Shown: positions 1-13,170 of the stretch, one piece after another
How positions within the stretch are numbered: the first letter of the stretch is position 1
How the letters are laid out: the number at the start of each line of letters is the position of its first letter
From: Zhengitettix transpicula
Taxonomy: Eukaryota > Arthropoda > Insecta > Orthoptera > Tetrigidae
DNA length: 64,000 nt
Direction of reading: 5' to 3'
NCBI GenBank assembly: GCA_037074705.1
Contig: CM073591.1
Coordinates: 164,390,032-164,454,031 of the forward strand
The notes under the pieces: model-generated
Database searches by the model: none
What the model was told of the DNA's origin: nothing
Seen by the model: only the letters and a program-made list of their open reading frames with translations
Position numbers and translations under genes: made by a program

Positions 1-3000
1 ATCACACATATAGTTACAAAAGTAATAACACAAAAATGTTTGCAGCCCGTATTACGGTATAAGATGGTTTCGTGAAAGGAAGGATTATTTCACTGGATAT
101 CATTAATTGTCCATTGTGCAGCCACTAAGTCCATTTGATCTTTCACTCAACCAAGTTCAACTGTGTGAGGCAACTCAATTTAAATCAGCTCAACTGTATT
201 ATTTTACTGTATTCTGTTTTAACACAGAGAACACTATAATTATGTCTTGTCCTTCATTAAAATCCACCTGCTCACCTTCAGAATTATCGTACAGTAAAAT
301 TCATAAATCGTCACTGATCTATTGACACATGAGTGTAGCTCTTAGTAAATATCTACATCAAGGTTTCTTAAAAATCCATAGCCGACTCCCGTAATAGACA
401 TAATATAGTTGGTTTATATCGTTAAGGAGTCCCCGGACTCGTGTGCACAATTCTCATTCTTAGCCTGAAGATGAACAAAGACTTTTTTACTGTGCAAATC
501 TATTGTATTCTTTTCTCCATGTTGAGTCACTTTACTCTTCTTCACAACATAGAAAATTGAATACCCAAATAATGTCTAGTTTCATCTTTATGACACTCTG
601 TAATATAGTGAATTTAGTAAATATATGTCGTTAAAGAGTATTTGTCATTGTTACCTAAAGACGAACACATTTAATTGTTGTTGTTGTTTGGTCTCCTGGT
701 CACCGTTGGAGGTTGTAGGTGTGAGAAAAATATATAATAAATATAAATAATTACTGTATAATTTCTCGGTTTTTCATATAGATTCAGTATAATTTAAAAT
801 CATGTATCGATGTTTAACAGCTTTAAAATTGAATTAAAGTTTCGTTTGAAACCTCCGAAGTAATATTTTTTTCTCAAATTTATTGCAACATTAGGCGTAA
901 TCAATTTTATTTCTCGTTTTGACCATTCCAAATTCTAATAAAACACCACAATATCGTACCTGTTCTGAGGTATAAGTACGTCATTTACAATTGCTGACCG
1001 GTTTTCTACTGACAAATTTGACTACCTCCGACCTTTTTATTCATCTAAAATAGTTCAGGCGTACATGTCCAATATATATATTTAACAAGTATCCAATATT
1101 ATATAATATGACAGGGGAAAATATTTATTTTCAGACTGATTGTAGTCTTATATTGATCTCTCGACACCATGAGTCGATATGATATTTTCAGTATTCACTT
1201 TCCTCAAATAAAATAATAATGTTCACTGTCCTTTTTATCGGTATTTAAGTGGATTATCACACCATTAAAAGTTACTTTATCTCACACTCCAGATTAACTG
1301 CAATTCTCTAGTCTTAATTTTTTTTAATCTTCTTGTGTTTAAGAGGGTCATCTACTCTACGAGATATATAGCATGTAAACAACGATACGAGTCTCTTTTT
1401 ATACCACAATACATGCCTTTAGTTAAACTAATCGTATCCGATTTTTTTAGTGAAAATGTAAAGTTTAAATCCGACATTACATTATTATTACTGCAACTTG
1501 CAATAATACATTCAAGTTTCGTATTGCCGTCGCTGGGTATTAAGTAGGAACAACCCACATGGTATACAATTTCGAAGATGAATCTTAAAAGGTCTGTTGA
1601 ATTTTGAGGCTTTATCGTTCTTCTTTAATAAAGGCATATTAGTGACTCAAATCCAATTTTATGCTAAAAGTTTTGCGCCGATAAAGGTTATTCGTGTATT
1701 ACTCGTACTTCAACTTCTGAAACCCATACCATGATTTATTGTTTAAAAATTTCTGAACCGTTTACTAGCATTTGATCAAAACCGTTCAATGGAACATTTT
1801 TAACTATAGAAATGTATTAAAGAGTGACTGTAAAGGTAATACTATTGCAGCAGACATCCTTGGAGATACATTCTTGGATTAGTAACACATACGTTTCGGT
1901 TTGAAGCATATTATGATATCAAAGGTACTTAACAATTTGAATGTATGTGCAAAACTGATTTAAAAAACCTTACAGTTTATTTTTCATTCTTGAATATTTA
2001 TCTGTAATTGGCAGTTATCTTGTGAAAAACTAACACGGTAGAGTTGTGGGTAAATAGAACAATATTTAAAGGGTGCAAAGATACTGTCTTTGTGAACAAA
2101 GGATTATTTTCGTAAATTATTAAGAAGATAATTGACGGAGTATTTTTAAAAACTAATTCTATTACCACCCTCAACATATGAATTTATACTGAAGGCTCGT
2201 CACACACCACACGCACAAAAAATCTTAGTGAAGCAATTTATTTCCATGGTGAAAGAGCGAGGAGGGACAATCGAGGCGGAAGGGCTGAACTCACTCCAGC
2301 TGGCCCTACGAGGGTTTGGACAACTGGCCACCACCCCGTCCCTATTTTCGCACCGGACTCGTCTGACCAGTTTTTCCTTCTTGAGGAAATTAACTGTTTA
2401 AGACACAAGCTGTACACAGAAAGGGGTTCCCTCTTTCTCACGAACATTAAAGTCTGCGATCCTATAGCTCGCCAAGTCCGATAACGGCCGAAAGGGCGTT
2501 GTCTAAGTTGGACGTTATTTCTAATTAGCGAGAAGACCACATTCATAAAAGTAGTGCAAGGGTAATTGTTCGAAACAAATTTAAATTTAATCGAAGTGTC
2601 TAGACCAGGTGGAGCCTCGGAGATCGTTGGAAGTTTAGAAAGGTTCTTTAGTATTCTAATAGTCGATTATATTTTTTTCTGATTTCAAAATTTAATCTTT
2701 AAGGAATGTAAATGATACATAAAATACGCTTCAATATGTATAAATATATTTTAGATTCGCATTGAGTGGTGTAATCCCAGCATATTAAACCGAAGGACAT
2801 GTATCTGTCGCAATACCACCGTATGGAGAATTTCGAAGATAAAAAAAAATATTTCAAACTAGAGGTAATACAAAATTTTTGAATTGTAAAAAAATACGTG
2901 AAATTAACTCACATCACTGAACCTTTTTTTTATCTTTTCGTAATTAGTACTTGCTTGAGACTGCAACAATTTAGTAACAATTTATTAAGTAAAACTTGAA

Positions 3001-3400
3001 ATAGATTAAATACTTTAGAACGCGGCGATTTATCATTATTTCATTATTATTAAGTAATTATACATCAATTAAAGCATTATGGAAAATAATCAACCACAAC
3101 CATCACATTAACTTTTAATAAATATTTATTATAATTGTCAATAAAATTGATAAAGTGATAAAATATATGTTTATATTTCTCGTGTTGATACATAAAGATA
3201 TTTATGTATTAGGATACACATATAATACATCATTATACGAGTCACATAAAAAAATCTTTAACTTGTATTCATAACTTAATGGATTTACTGCTGTAATTAA
3301 TTCATCGTCACTTTTTCTTCAAGAATTTAATTTTAATTTGACTGATTTACACCAGAAAATTTTGTTTTCTATTCCAAATGTTTTTTATAGTTAAATTTAC
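1..3400. other. gene-free AT-rich DNA
   Basis: I see no supported gene here. Open frames are short, lack recognisable domains and have AT-driven composition. A somewhat GC-richer patch at about 2230-2560 reads open on the minus strand but resembles no protein family I know. A small palindrome (GAGTCC/GGACTC) sits near 427-440. Confidence 0.6.
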
Positions 3401-3405
3401 AGCTG

Positions 3406-3605
3406 TAGAAAAATTTATTAAACTAAAATTTCTTTTGAATACAACGTTTCGTCCACACTTTTGGAACTTCTTCAGGTAATCAGGGAAAATATTAATTTGT
3501 CATGTAAATGTTGCTATTTAGGTATTTAACCTGATTACATGAGGAGGTTATAAAATTGTGGACGAAACGTTATATTCAAACTAATTTTTAGCTTAATAAA
3601 TTTTC
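3406..3605. repeat. inverted pair of hammerhead-bearing repeat units
   Basis: The reverse complement of about 3406-3482 aligns with 3531-3605 at roughly 80% identity by eye, separated by about 50 bp. Both arms carry the GGACGAAACGTT block, then a TATTCAAA-like stretch, then a TTAATAAATTTT stretch. Such head-to-head short units are typical of non-autonomous retroelements related to Penelope-like elements, whose terminal repeats are known to carry hammerhead ribozymes. Assignment to that class is inference. Confidence 0.55.
3441..3477 (-). ncRNA. hammerhead-ribozyme-like motif
   Basis: On the minus strand CTGAAGA (3475-3469) is followed by a short stem II (TCC near 3465-3463 against GGA near 3453-3451) and then GAAAC (3450-3446) and GTTGTA. 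The order CUGANGA - stem II - GAAAC - short stem III - GUH is that of a minimal type I hammerhead as described in Penelope-like retroelements. Stem I is not convincing, so self-cleavage is not established. Confidence 0.45.
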
Positions 3606-5011
3606 TGATAGATTGGTTGCATTACTTATTTAAATAGTAAATATATAAAATATATATTTATGTTTTTGTATCCCCAACATTTTTTATCAGGTCATTGGGG
3701 ATGGAATACAAAAACATCAGTTCATCTTTATTTATAGGAAATAATACAATATATAGGCTACATATTGCAGATTGGCGCTTAAACACAGTAGGTAACGGAC
3801 AAGGCGATTCAAGAAATCCTAGGATAAGCGCTGGGTTAGCCTGACATTCAGGAGTAAATGACAGCATTGGCGTCATTTTCATGTAATGATTGAGCCGAGT
3901 GTAAAGCAAATATCGTTAAGGAATATTAAATACACATGAAATTTGAGTTTTCAGGAAACATTTATTATTCATGCTTGTTCAACTATTAATAAAAAATATT
4001 CTGGAAGGGCGTTTGATTATAGATTATTGTTCTGTCACGTTAGAATTTAAAAATTTTCAACTTTAGTTTTCATGCACCTGGTGGCTATAAAAATGCATTA
4101 ACGATAGCTTATTTCAACATTAGATTTTTTGTCATCGTACGCAGTTGCATGAAAACTCCTGGCGTTCTGTTAAATATCTAAGTATTACTGTTGTTCTATT
4201 TCAGTCCCTTTGAATTGGTTACACGCGTAATGCAAAAATCATTCGTATATTTCAACTAAATTTAGGGTAGTTTAAAATGTACATGTTTCGTTTCATATTA
4301 GGCCCTTGGTCAGCATCGCATGCTGAGTTTTTATTCACGCGTCCTATTCTTTTTTTATCAATAGTTTTGGCGTTCTCTTTTCATCCAACCCATGATGTGG
4401 ATTAATTGGTTTGGTGTCCGACAATTAAGGACGAAATTTTGATAAAAGTTAACCAAGTGGAATAAACTTCCAGTAACTTTAATACAGTTATAGATGTTTA
4501 ATTGATGTGACGTCAGGTTACGAAGATATTTGGGTACAGAATCAGTAAAATGAAAGGGCTTGCAGAAGAAATGGAGTTAATATATAAAGTTTTCTTTACC
4601 TGTTTGCAGCCTTCTTCGACATCTTTCTACCTGCTTTTAAGTACACCTATTTATCTATTTACATCCACTTTTAATCAGTTTTAAGAAGATAATGCATCCA
4701 CCAGAATTCTATACAAAAAGTTTCGAAACAAACAACTGTTTTAATACAGAAACACCGTTAGTGAATTATTTAAATAATCTAAACCAAGAATAATTGATAG
4801 ATTATGACGAAATTTCTGCTTTAACTTGCTCTCAAATTCTAAATATTTTAAAATTTCTTTAGCATGTTTGATTTGGAACTTGTTGGTACAATTTTTTACA
4901 CTTATTAGAATCCAAATAAACCTACTGTAGCTTCAGTGACATCAAAAAGAAATTATTATATTCTATACTTTTATTAAATTAGGCTCCTTTTTTCCCCTCA
5001 TATGTATATGT

Positions 5012-5052
5012 ATCAGCTGATGATATCCGAAATTCGGGACGAAACGTCATGT
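5012..5052 (+). ncRNA. hammerhead-ribozyme-like motif
   Basis: CTGATGA (5017-5023), a perfect match to the hammerhead core, is followed by a stem II candidate (TCCGAA / TTCGGGA, one bulged G) and directly by GAAAC (5041-5045) and GTCAT. Both conserved core blocks are intact, making this the cleanest core in the window. A short stem III of the GAAAC-GTC type fits the minimal hammerheads of Penelope-like elements. No Penelope reverse transcriptase is visible nearby, so this may be a solo terminal repeat or a non-autonomous derivative. Confidence 0.5.
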
Positions 5053-5153
5053 GTCTTTTTTTATATACGAACGTAAATGTAACTATTGATCTTAATAAAA
5101 CATTAAATATCGATTTTCTGACTTATAGACTAATATTTTTTAGACTAACACGC

Positions 5154-5445
5154 TGTAATCCACATGGTGGCAACTCCCCTTTAATAGCATAGGAAGGGAT
5201 TTGAAAGGGGGAATGCTGAAGGGTAGATGAAGGTAGCCAAGGGTTAATTAAGGACCCTGGGCTATGGTTTAAGGATCCTACCCGGCATTTACCTATAAGT
5301 GAACCCGGACAAACCCTAGAAAACCTGCATCAGGAAGACTGGGCCCTTGGTACTTGTCCCTCGCCCTTCCGATGGCGGTAGAAGGGTTTGCTGTGGGGAC
5401 GCAGCATTCCCTTCTCCGTTCCTCGACCAGCTCTCATAGGGTTGT
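5154..5445 (+). repeat. dispersed repeat A, copy 1
   Basis: Starts at the TAATCCACATGGTGGCAACT block and runs through GGGAAGG, GGCTATGGTTTAAGGATCCT and GGGTTTGCTGTGGGGACGC blocks shared with copies near 12.9, 24.8, 34.9, 37.3 and (reverse) 62.5 kb. It is GC-rich against an AT-rich background. No reverse transcriptase or transposase is seen inside. The class is unknown; a SINE or a non-autonomous element is possible. Confidence 0.75.
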
Positions 5446-8400
5446 CATTCATTAGCTACTATATTTATTTTGTTAAGCTTAAATGACAGATTATAGATTT
5501 TTCGACTGAGGCATGTTAATAAACCATGTAATTTACGTACACCCTCGTTGTAAATTTATTAGTAGGGGCATCAAACCGATGACACTTCGTGCAAATAATA
5601 ACCTAAAATTTCGCTGAGCTTTAGGCGGCCTCCAGACTGTCAATAATATTCCTTGATAAAATTGAGAATGTAGCAGAATTTAACATCAGAATCGATTGTT
5701 TTCTGTTTAGTTTCCATCAAAACATGCTAATTGTGTTGCCATCGCACAATATACTTGGGTAAAAGCGACAAAAAAGCGGAGGTAAGTGAAAGACTGATAT
5801 GAATCACTAAGATTTGTTAAGTGAGCTGAAAATGAGTGAACCACACGATTTTCGATATTTTGCGAATTGTCGTACTGATCTTTCAATTGATGTTAAAAAT
5901 GGTAACATCAGCCATTAAGGAAAGGACACCCAATTGCGAAATGCTATTCCTCCAATCCTGCGTTTGTAGATTATGTCGCGAAATTTGGCGATGGGAAATA
6001 CTTTTAAGGACGTAAAATTTGTAAGTTATATAGTACTTTTTTTATTTGGCCTCTGTTGACTTCAGGGTTTTTTCTTTTAATTATGAACTAACTATTCGTA
6101 TTTTTTAGTTTTCTTTGTTTGGTTAGCGCAGCCCTTTGATTTCACATGCGGCAAAGCTGGCAAATTTTTATTACTCCAAAATAATTATTCTGACCTATTA
6201 TTTGGTAGCCATCTCGAATGTCATGGACTGCCCGCACTCTACGGCGAGTCTATTATTCATAGACAAACCGGGTAAGAGATCGACAAAACTGATTAATTAT
6301 TGCGAAAAAATTAGATTGCATGTTTTTTTCAGATTGCGCAATAAATATCAACCCCATTTTTTTATTTTTGGATCTGTTAAAAAACGAACGTATTCAGTGA
6401 TGAAGACAGTTTCTTCAATAAATGGGATTACAAAAATTTTTTTTACTCAGTATATTGTACAATGTTTCAATATCACCCACAGACTATCGATAATATTGCG
6501 CAATATAAAAAATTGCGCCGTATTATTAGCAATGTAGGGGGCCCTGAGGTAGGAATTAAATAATGGCGGTTTCCTAAGTTAGCCCCCTTTGTTCTAGCCT
6601 AGCCCCCCCCCCCTACTTACTTCCTGGAGTCCTCAGTGGCAGTGTGTCTTACAGACAACACTGTCAGCTGATTTATTGCTGTGCCCCAAACATTGGGGGC
6701 CACTCGGGTACCTGACCCGGGCCGTTGCTTGACCAGTGAGACAAGGGCGACCTATGCAAAAAACTCGGACACGTACAGCGGGTCATATCATAGCGCGTTC
6801 GAATACAGCACAGCCGTTGGTTTCCTTTTACACGACACAATGGCAGTCACTTCGTGACAAACGACATTCTTCTGCGGAGAAAATTATACACTAAACTTGT
6901 AGTTAAGACAATCCGCGAGGAAAATTACAAAACGCATCCACGAGTTCGTTTTCGAGGTCGTCTACCGAATCGGTATTGCCGATTGCGTAACATTGAAAGA
7001 AAGTGGGTCATACGGTAATTGCTTATTCAATTTTTACTTTTCATAATAAAAATAAAGTAGGTATTAATCGTGCTATGAACAATGAATTAGCTAAAATACT
7101 GCTGTCACAAGTCAAATGTGTAGTACTTGCTTTTTCCACCTTTGTTTTAAAAAATAAAAATACGTAAATGCTTAAGAATGTATTACAAAAACATAAAGGA
7201 ATGTGATGCACTGATTTGTGGGAGCCAATTCATAGCTCGCATTATCTCTTTAAAAGTACATACCATTAAGTCCGTGGCCGAAAGAGAATGTTATCACAGT
7301 AGAAGCATAAACTGCAGTGGCTGGAATTCAGTAGAAAACAATAAACTGCATGATAATTGTATTCCGAATGCACCGACAGCCTTTAAAATAATAAGAGCAT
7401 GGTGGTTCGTTTCATGGATAATTTAGATTCCGATTTATTTTTTCTCTAACTAGTCTGTAGAGTGCTGTGGTCGAACCCAAAGTGCTGCTCTTTGTTGACG
7501 TTCTTCGGGAGTTCATTATTTCGTCCATTCTCAATTGAACTAATTATTTAAACTTCTGAAATCTTCCAGAATAAAGTACAGAAAGTTTAATACCGCTTGT
7601 GCTGTAACAATAAGCTGTCACACACATCTCATTTCTCGAATTCTCTTCTACGTTCTTTAACAGTTGGATGTTATTGTGTCTCCGTATTGATTTGAGTTGT
7701 TTGGCTTCTTTACCATTCCATGTTGAGGAACGGGAACTATTTCTTTGTGTATTTGCATGAATGAAATTTTTGTATAACGATTTTGGAATTACAGTAAAAT
7801 TGGAGTAGTTGATATTTAATACGAAATAAAAAACGTTTACCTCAAAGTTCTCCAAATTGTGAAATTCGCGCCAATAAAATTTCAGAACTGATATCTTCTT
7901 GAACTTAAAACAGGTCAGTATAATTTATTTTTGGCGTGAAAACAAAGAACGCTATGGTATGTTACAATTATCTGATTTCCTGTACATAATTATTAGTTTT
8001 ATAAAAGCTGAAAATGGACATAAATGTATATGTGATGGATAGCAATGCGGACGTAGAACATCGGTCGAGACGTATTAAATTAATCACCTGAAGCTGAATT
8101 ATAAATTCTCAAAGAATTAAGCTGCTAAAATCATATTTCTGCAGATTATCAGTAACTATTGTCTTGCAGCATTAAAATAATTTTGTCGTCTGTCGTCATT
8201 GTCTTAATTTTTAACTATCTCAAAAAACATACTTTCAAGCTTAATATTTTCGTTATGCAACCAACATGGTGCTTCTATTATTTTATTATGACAAATAATT
8301 GGTTTAAGTGTTCTGGAAATTATCTCAAATCAACTGTCACATAATATTGAACATTTTTTCATTACTAATTGAAAGATCTGATTCTTTTTGGAAAGGAGCA

Positions 8401-8660
8401 GGTTTAAATTGCTTCTCTAATCTTCTCCAGTGGTGCTTATACTTTATTTGAACAATTTATAAATTTCATTTTTCCAAAATATAATGCTGGAAAATATTAA
8501 GCTTCAATTTTAGATTCACATTGATACACTCAAGCCATAAACCATTTCCTGGCATACCACAACAAGAAAACAAATGTTACCAATTAATTCCTTCAATGTT
8601 TACAAACTTTTTTTTGTCAACTGACTCATCCAGCTGAGTCTCTCTTTGCTCTTGCGTTTT
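5446..8660. other. gene-free stretch
   Basis: No supported gene. The longest open frame (133 codons, plus strand, about 6136-6537) has no domain, no good start context and AT-driven codons. A C-rich run lies at about 6602-6613, followed by a GC-richer patch to about 6830 that I cannot assign. Confidence 0.5.
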
Positions 8661-8665
8661 TCTCC

Positions 8666-8745
8666 ACCTGAAGAAAGGAACAAAACTTCCAAAAATTTGT
8701 GTGGTATTTTTATTATCACTTAATTTGTCTGTATATGGCTATATT
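8666..8745 (+). repeat. repeat C with degenerate hammerhead-like core
   Basis: CTGAAGA (8668-8674), then GGAA (8677-8680) and TTCC (8687-8690) forming a 4-bp stem, then AAAAT in place of GAAAC, then TTTGTGTGGTATTT and a GTCTGTATATGGCTAT block. The same order recurs near 18.6, 19.4, 20.5 and 50.6 kb, so this is a family member with a mutated second core block. Confidence 0.5.
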
Positions 8746-9769
8746 TCTTATTATGATGATATAATTGTATTTTAAAATAATTTAAAATAACATATTAAAT
8801 TAAATCAATTAAATTTCACATTATTTATGTATATTTTAATATATCTAAATATTATTACATCACCTATTACAATTTAATACCACTAAGCATAAAATAACCT
8901 TTTGCAAAAAAATCTGATATCAGCTTCAAATCCACTAACATAAAGACCCTTGTGACCTGTAAAGTTTCCAAGTAATTAAGGTACAAATAAAAGTATCCAT
9001 TATTATAAAAATTGAACATTTAACAATAATCTCGAACAGAAGCTATTCACTTGTACTTGATAAATAAACCCCACTACTAACCGAAGTAAACGTGTCAATT
9101 TTCGTTGCGTGTTTTAAATCACTTATTTTACTGTTTACCATCGTGTATATGAAACGTTGATAACATTAAATATTTTTGAATGTAAAAATGTCTTCTTATT
9201 TGTATTACTCAATTAATCTAAATGTAAATCAGTCCGTTAACGTCTATTTAGACTCTAATCCTTACTAAAGTGTTATTGACTTAGTAAACGTAATCCTTAT
9301 TATTATTTATTTTTTCTTATTGAATCTTCAATCTACTCCCAATTTATTAATAACTTCGCTGACAAGGACGATCTGTCACGTCTCCAAGGTACTAAAATGA
9401 ATGAAAACTGTCGCAAGGTGTCGAGTGTCAGTATTCTACTGTTATTTTAAAGTATTGCCCATTAAAATAATTAAATTAAATAAATTATAATTCCCATTAT
9501 TTCACTATATCTTCAAGTATCTAAATATTATTAATTAACAAATTTCATATCGGAACCGTTTCAATATACAATTTTAGTGAATATCTTTTATTTTTTACAT
9601 GTAAAAACATTATTAGCATTTTATTTATCATGTTCGACGCGAATAGAAGTAAGAGTTACTGTTGGAAACTCCGCCGAATGAAAATTGCAGATTAATATAG
9701 TTATCATTTCTTTAATTACTGATGTATTAGTATCTTTACCGTTGCTGTAAATTATATATTTTTGTGAAG

Positions 9770-9900
9770 TACAATGTTTGTTTTTTAAACTTTGTAATTG
9801 TAATATTTTATTCTTTTATTGCAATTTTATATTATGACGTATCCTATTTCCTCGGCCGAAGACTAATGGAATGATTAATAAATCTAAATCTAAAACTAAA
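9770..9900 (+). repeat. LINE 3'-tail-like sequence
   Basis: The string reading TATCCTATTTCCTC followed by GACTAATGGAAT and an A-rich (AAATCT)n-type tail matches, by eye, the stretch at about 45930-46025, which also ends in an A-rich tail. Such tails are typical of 5'-truncated non-LTR retrotransposons of the CR1/Jockey type. No coding remnant lies upstream within about 100 bp, so this is a short dead copy. Confidence 0.45.
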
Positions 9901-10734
9901 GCATTAGAAGAAGTAGTTACAGTAACGGTGACAGCAGAGTTATATACCCAACACATCGCTGACGAGTTAATTGGACATTTGTTTCTGCGAATCCCCCAAC
10001 CGAACACGAGTAGATGAGGTCGCGAGATAAGCAGCCGCAATTTCGCACCCGTTTTTGTGTTGAACGCTCCATGTGTTGACAGACGAAGACGTTTCCGGTT
10101 GGACCAGTTGTAAAGCAATCTGGGTGTCGCGTGGGTCCGTTTTGTCCTTCGACACCTCACACTGGTAACGCGAAACCAGAACTAGATACGGTCCCCTTAC
10201 GGATTAGCTCAGGCACCTGGGACTGGACCGAGATGGTTCCCTTCAATGACAAAAAGGCCTATTTGTAATTCCAGTTGTTTGTTTTGTTTGTACGTCTGCG
10301 TGTCTTTGAAGATAAACAGTTGATTGTAGTTGGTACTAATACCGTAATCTCTAGAAAGGGTTACTGTTAGCGCGTTAATGTTAACCGCTTGTCTGGAAAA
10401 TGTTAAAAATTAGAATTATCAAAGCAATGTTTACAATTGTGCCAAAAAACTTAGAGTATATAAAAATATATATTCTTTTACGATATCATTGAATCTTCGG
10501 GTTACGAATACTCTGTGTTGCAAATAATTTGGGCTCCGAAAATGTTTAGAAACAAACTTTTCCTCGGGTTACGAACACAACTAGGACTTACTAACTCATG
10601 CTGTTAATCCTGTTCTTAAATTTACAGCTCTGTTCATTGCTCCTCCTTCTCTCATAAACAAAGCACTTTTCTGAGTTACTATCTGGGTGTCCGGCGTTGC
10701 CCTGATTGTCATAACTAAACTTATCGACTTCCAC

Positions 10735-10835
10735 AACCCCGGTTGTTTTTGCGTTATTTTTCGGTAACGCCCCTCTACTCCCATCCCTAAAGGTGTTCCC
10801 CTCCTATGCTGAAAGGTGTTGAAACTATACACATA
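10735..10835 (+). repeat. repeat D, partial copy
   Basis: Shows the order TAACGCC, CTACTCCCATCCC, AAAGGTG, CCCCTCCTATGCTGAAAGG, GTTGAAACTATACACAT shared with copies at 11.0, 63.5 and 63.9 kb. Non-coding; class unknown. Confidence 0.55.
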
Positions 10836-11014
10836 TCAGGCGAAAAGCTATCTATCTCATTACCCTAAAATACCCTAAATCTATTACCCCCCCAGTGTTT
10901 GCTTACGTTTGTACCTCACTCACAGGTGTAGAATAAGAAATTAACCAGCAAGAGAATGTTATAAATGAAGTCAGTGACATCCATAACACAGGATCGATTG
11001 GATGTTGCTATCGG

Positions 11015-11300
11015 TTGTTTTCGCTTTATTTTTATGTAACGCCTCTCCAATCCCTCCCTTAAGGGTGCTCCCCTCCTATGCCGAAAGAGTATGAAAGTAT
11101 ACTCAAAAAACATCGAGAGTAACATTATAAACCTCATTGATCCCGAAAAATATTTATCCGACGCAAATATCGGTAGTTTGAGCATGTTTGAAAATTTCCA
11201 CCCCCGTTCCTGGGGGTAGTAGACGTGTCTTACCACCTCAGTTTTTCTTTGCGGTTCGAAAGAACACGTGTACGAAACTTGAGAAAAAGAGATCTGGAAA
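11015..11300 (+). repeat. repeat D, fuller copy with two GC-rich hairpins
   Basis: Begins with TAACGCCTCTCC and CCCTTAAGGG (hairpin 1), continues about 140 bp, then CCACCCCCGTTCCTGGGGGT (hairpin 2) and a GTGTCTTACCACCTCAG block. The same two-part order is seen at 55535-55735 and 63485-63720. The 129-codon minus-strand open frame here is a by-product of the repeat, not a gene. Confidence 0.6.
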
Positions 11301-12380
11301 GCCATTCATAATATTAGTTATATATAAATACTTGTACAGTATATGCAGGGTGTGATTTACTTTAAGATTCTTTACACTAATTTTTGTTAATATTTTAAAG
11401 AATCCAATCCATAGATGCATTCTAATTAATAATTACTGTTGTAAATTGGGAACGTTAAAGTACATGAGTAGAAAAATAAGAATCCTTCGTCTAATTTTAA
11501 TCTAGTGCCAATTAATTGCCTAATTAGAGTTATGTCGTTATTTTTTGTATAAAAACAAGCAGTATTATGCTTATAAAATATAAACCATATTTTAACGGAC
11601 ATAATTAGAAAGTATTTTACTTTCAATTGTCAAGTATGTAGTTAATATTGTCTGCTTCTAGAAACTTGTAATCGTTCAGGTGCTCAGGGACAAGTTTGGG
11701 TCAACGTTTCGTGAGAGCCGGATTTATGACCACTTCGTACTCGAACTCTTCAAAGAACAATCTATGATTTGGAGTGACAATTCCTCTTGGGTCATCCTGT
11801 TATTCTGGGTTTTCAGGTCCGGCAACTATAGCCCGTAACTGGAATGCCGAGTGCAACCTACCACCAACCAGATTTTACGAGACTGGATGAGTTCCGGTCG
11901 ATAATTTTAAGAAGTTTGCTAGGACGTGTGACTTGTCGAAAACTGGGCGCCGGAATGATCGTTACTCGGACGCAGGTAGCCGATCGGACTGGTCAGCACA
12001 AAAGAGACAACTCGAATAATCATTTTAAATTATAACCTATTTTATAATGTGAGCGTTGGTTGAAGTGACTGGTTTCAAACGTGGTTTTAATACCCGTTGC
12101 TCTGAGAAACATATATCACAGGGGTAAAGACCACCCCAAATGTAAAAAATGCTCGTACAGCTTTCACCGGCTTGTAATTGTTGTTACGGTTATAACTTAT
12201 TTTCGCGAATATTACGGTAACAGGAGACTAAAGTTGAAAATTTCGTTAATTCTTTCCTACTATCAACTGCTAGATAGTAGTATTAAAATCTTATTTTAAT
12301 AAATACATAAAATGGCTAAAACGTCAGAAAATATTTAACAGTTAACAAATAAATTAAATCCTAAAATACAAAATCACACG

Positions 12381-12412
12381 ACGTTTCGGTCCTGATTTGG
12401 AACTTCATTATG
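12381..12412 (-). ncRNA. degenerate hammerhead-like motif
   Basis: On the minus strand a GAAGTTCC / GGACCGAAACGTC arrangement matches the motif at 3441-3477, but the first core block is damaged (ATGAAG instead of CTGAAGA). It is read as a decayed copy of the same repeat. Confidence 0.3.
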
Positions 12413-12889
12413 TGAACAATTTATTAAGCTAACATTGATTGATGAATAATAATGAATATAATACATTTTCTACAAATATTATTCCACAATAGATAATTTC
12501 TACATGCGCGTGCCTTTTACGCATAATGTAACGGAAAATACAGGATGTCCCGTTCAAACCTCGCACATTTCAAAGGCCCGGGAAAAGAAACCTACAATAA
12601 ATATGATAATGCAAGAGCATCTCAAATAATTTATTTAATAATTATCCGTATTATGCGAATCATTTGTAACACGAAGAATATCGACTCTGTATTCAATTTC
12701 TTGCCATGTTCTTCGTAACAATATGCAGTAGCATATTCTTAGAAAATTGTTATCGGTATGGTTTGTCGTTCAACATCACAAATGTGTAATAACTGCAGCA
12801 GCAACTTCGTTTGTTTGCTTACAAGGTGCAAATTTTGCAACATCTGAAATTTTGGTTTAATTTCAACGTAAACTTCCTTTTTTTTGGGT

Positions 12890-13170
12890 AACAGACTTCA
12901 TGAGGGTAATCCACATGGTGGTGGTGGAAATTCCCCTTTAATAGCATAGGAAGGGATCTGAAAGGGGGAATGCCTTTATTATTATTATTATTATTATTTT
13001 TAGGGAAACAGACTACATGAGGGTAATCCACGTTGGGCAACTCCCCTTTAGCATAGGAAGGGATTTGAAAGGGGGGATGCGGAAGGGTAGAGGAAGGTAG
13101 CCAAGGGTTAGCTAGGGCCCCCGGGCTATAGTTTAAGGATCCTAACCGGCATTCGCCTAAAAGTAATAGT
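12890..13170 (+). repeat. dispersed repeat A, copy 2 with duplicated head
   Basis: The head block (TAATCCACATGGTGG ... GGGAAT) occurs at about 12900-12970, then a (TTA)n run at about 12973-12998, then the head again from about 13018 with the GGCTATAGTTTAAGGATCCT block near 13140. The head is thus tandemly duplicated around a microsatellite. Confidence 0.7.

Noticed and set aside
6136..6537. 133-codon open frame
   Set aside because: No domain, poor start context and AT-driven composition.
10916..11305. 129-codon minus-strand frame
   Set aside because: Lies within repeat D and shows no domain; similar frames are broken in other copies of the repeat.
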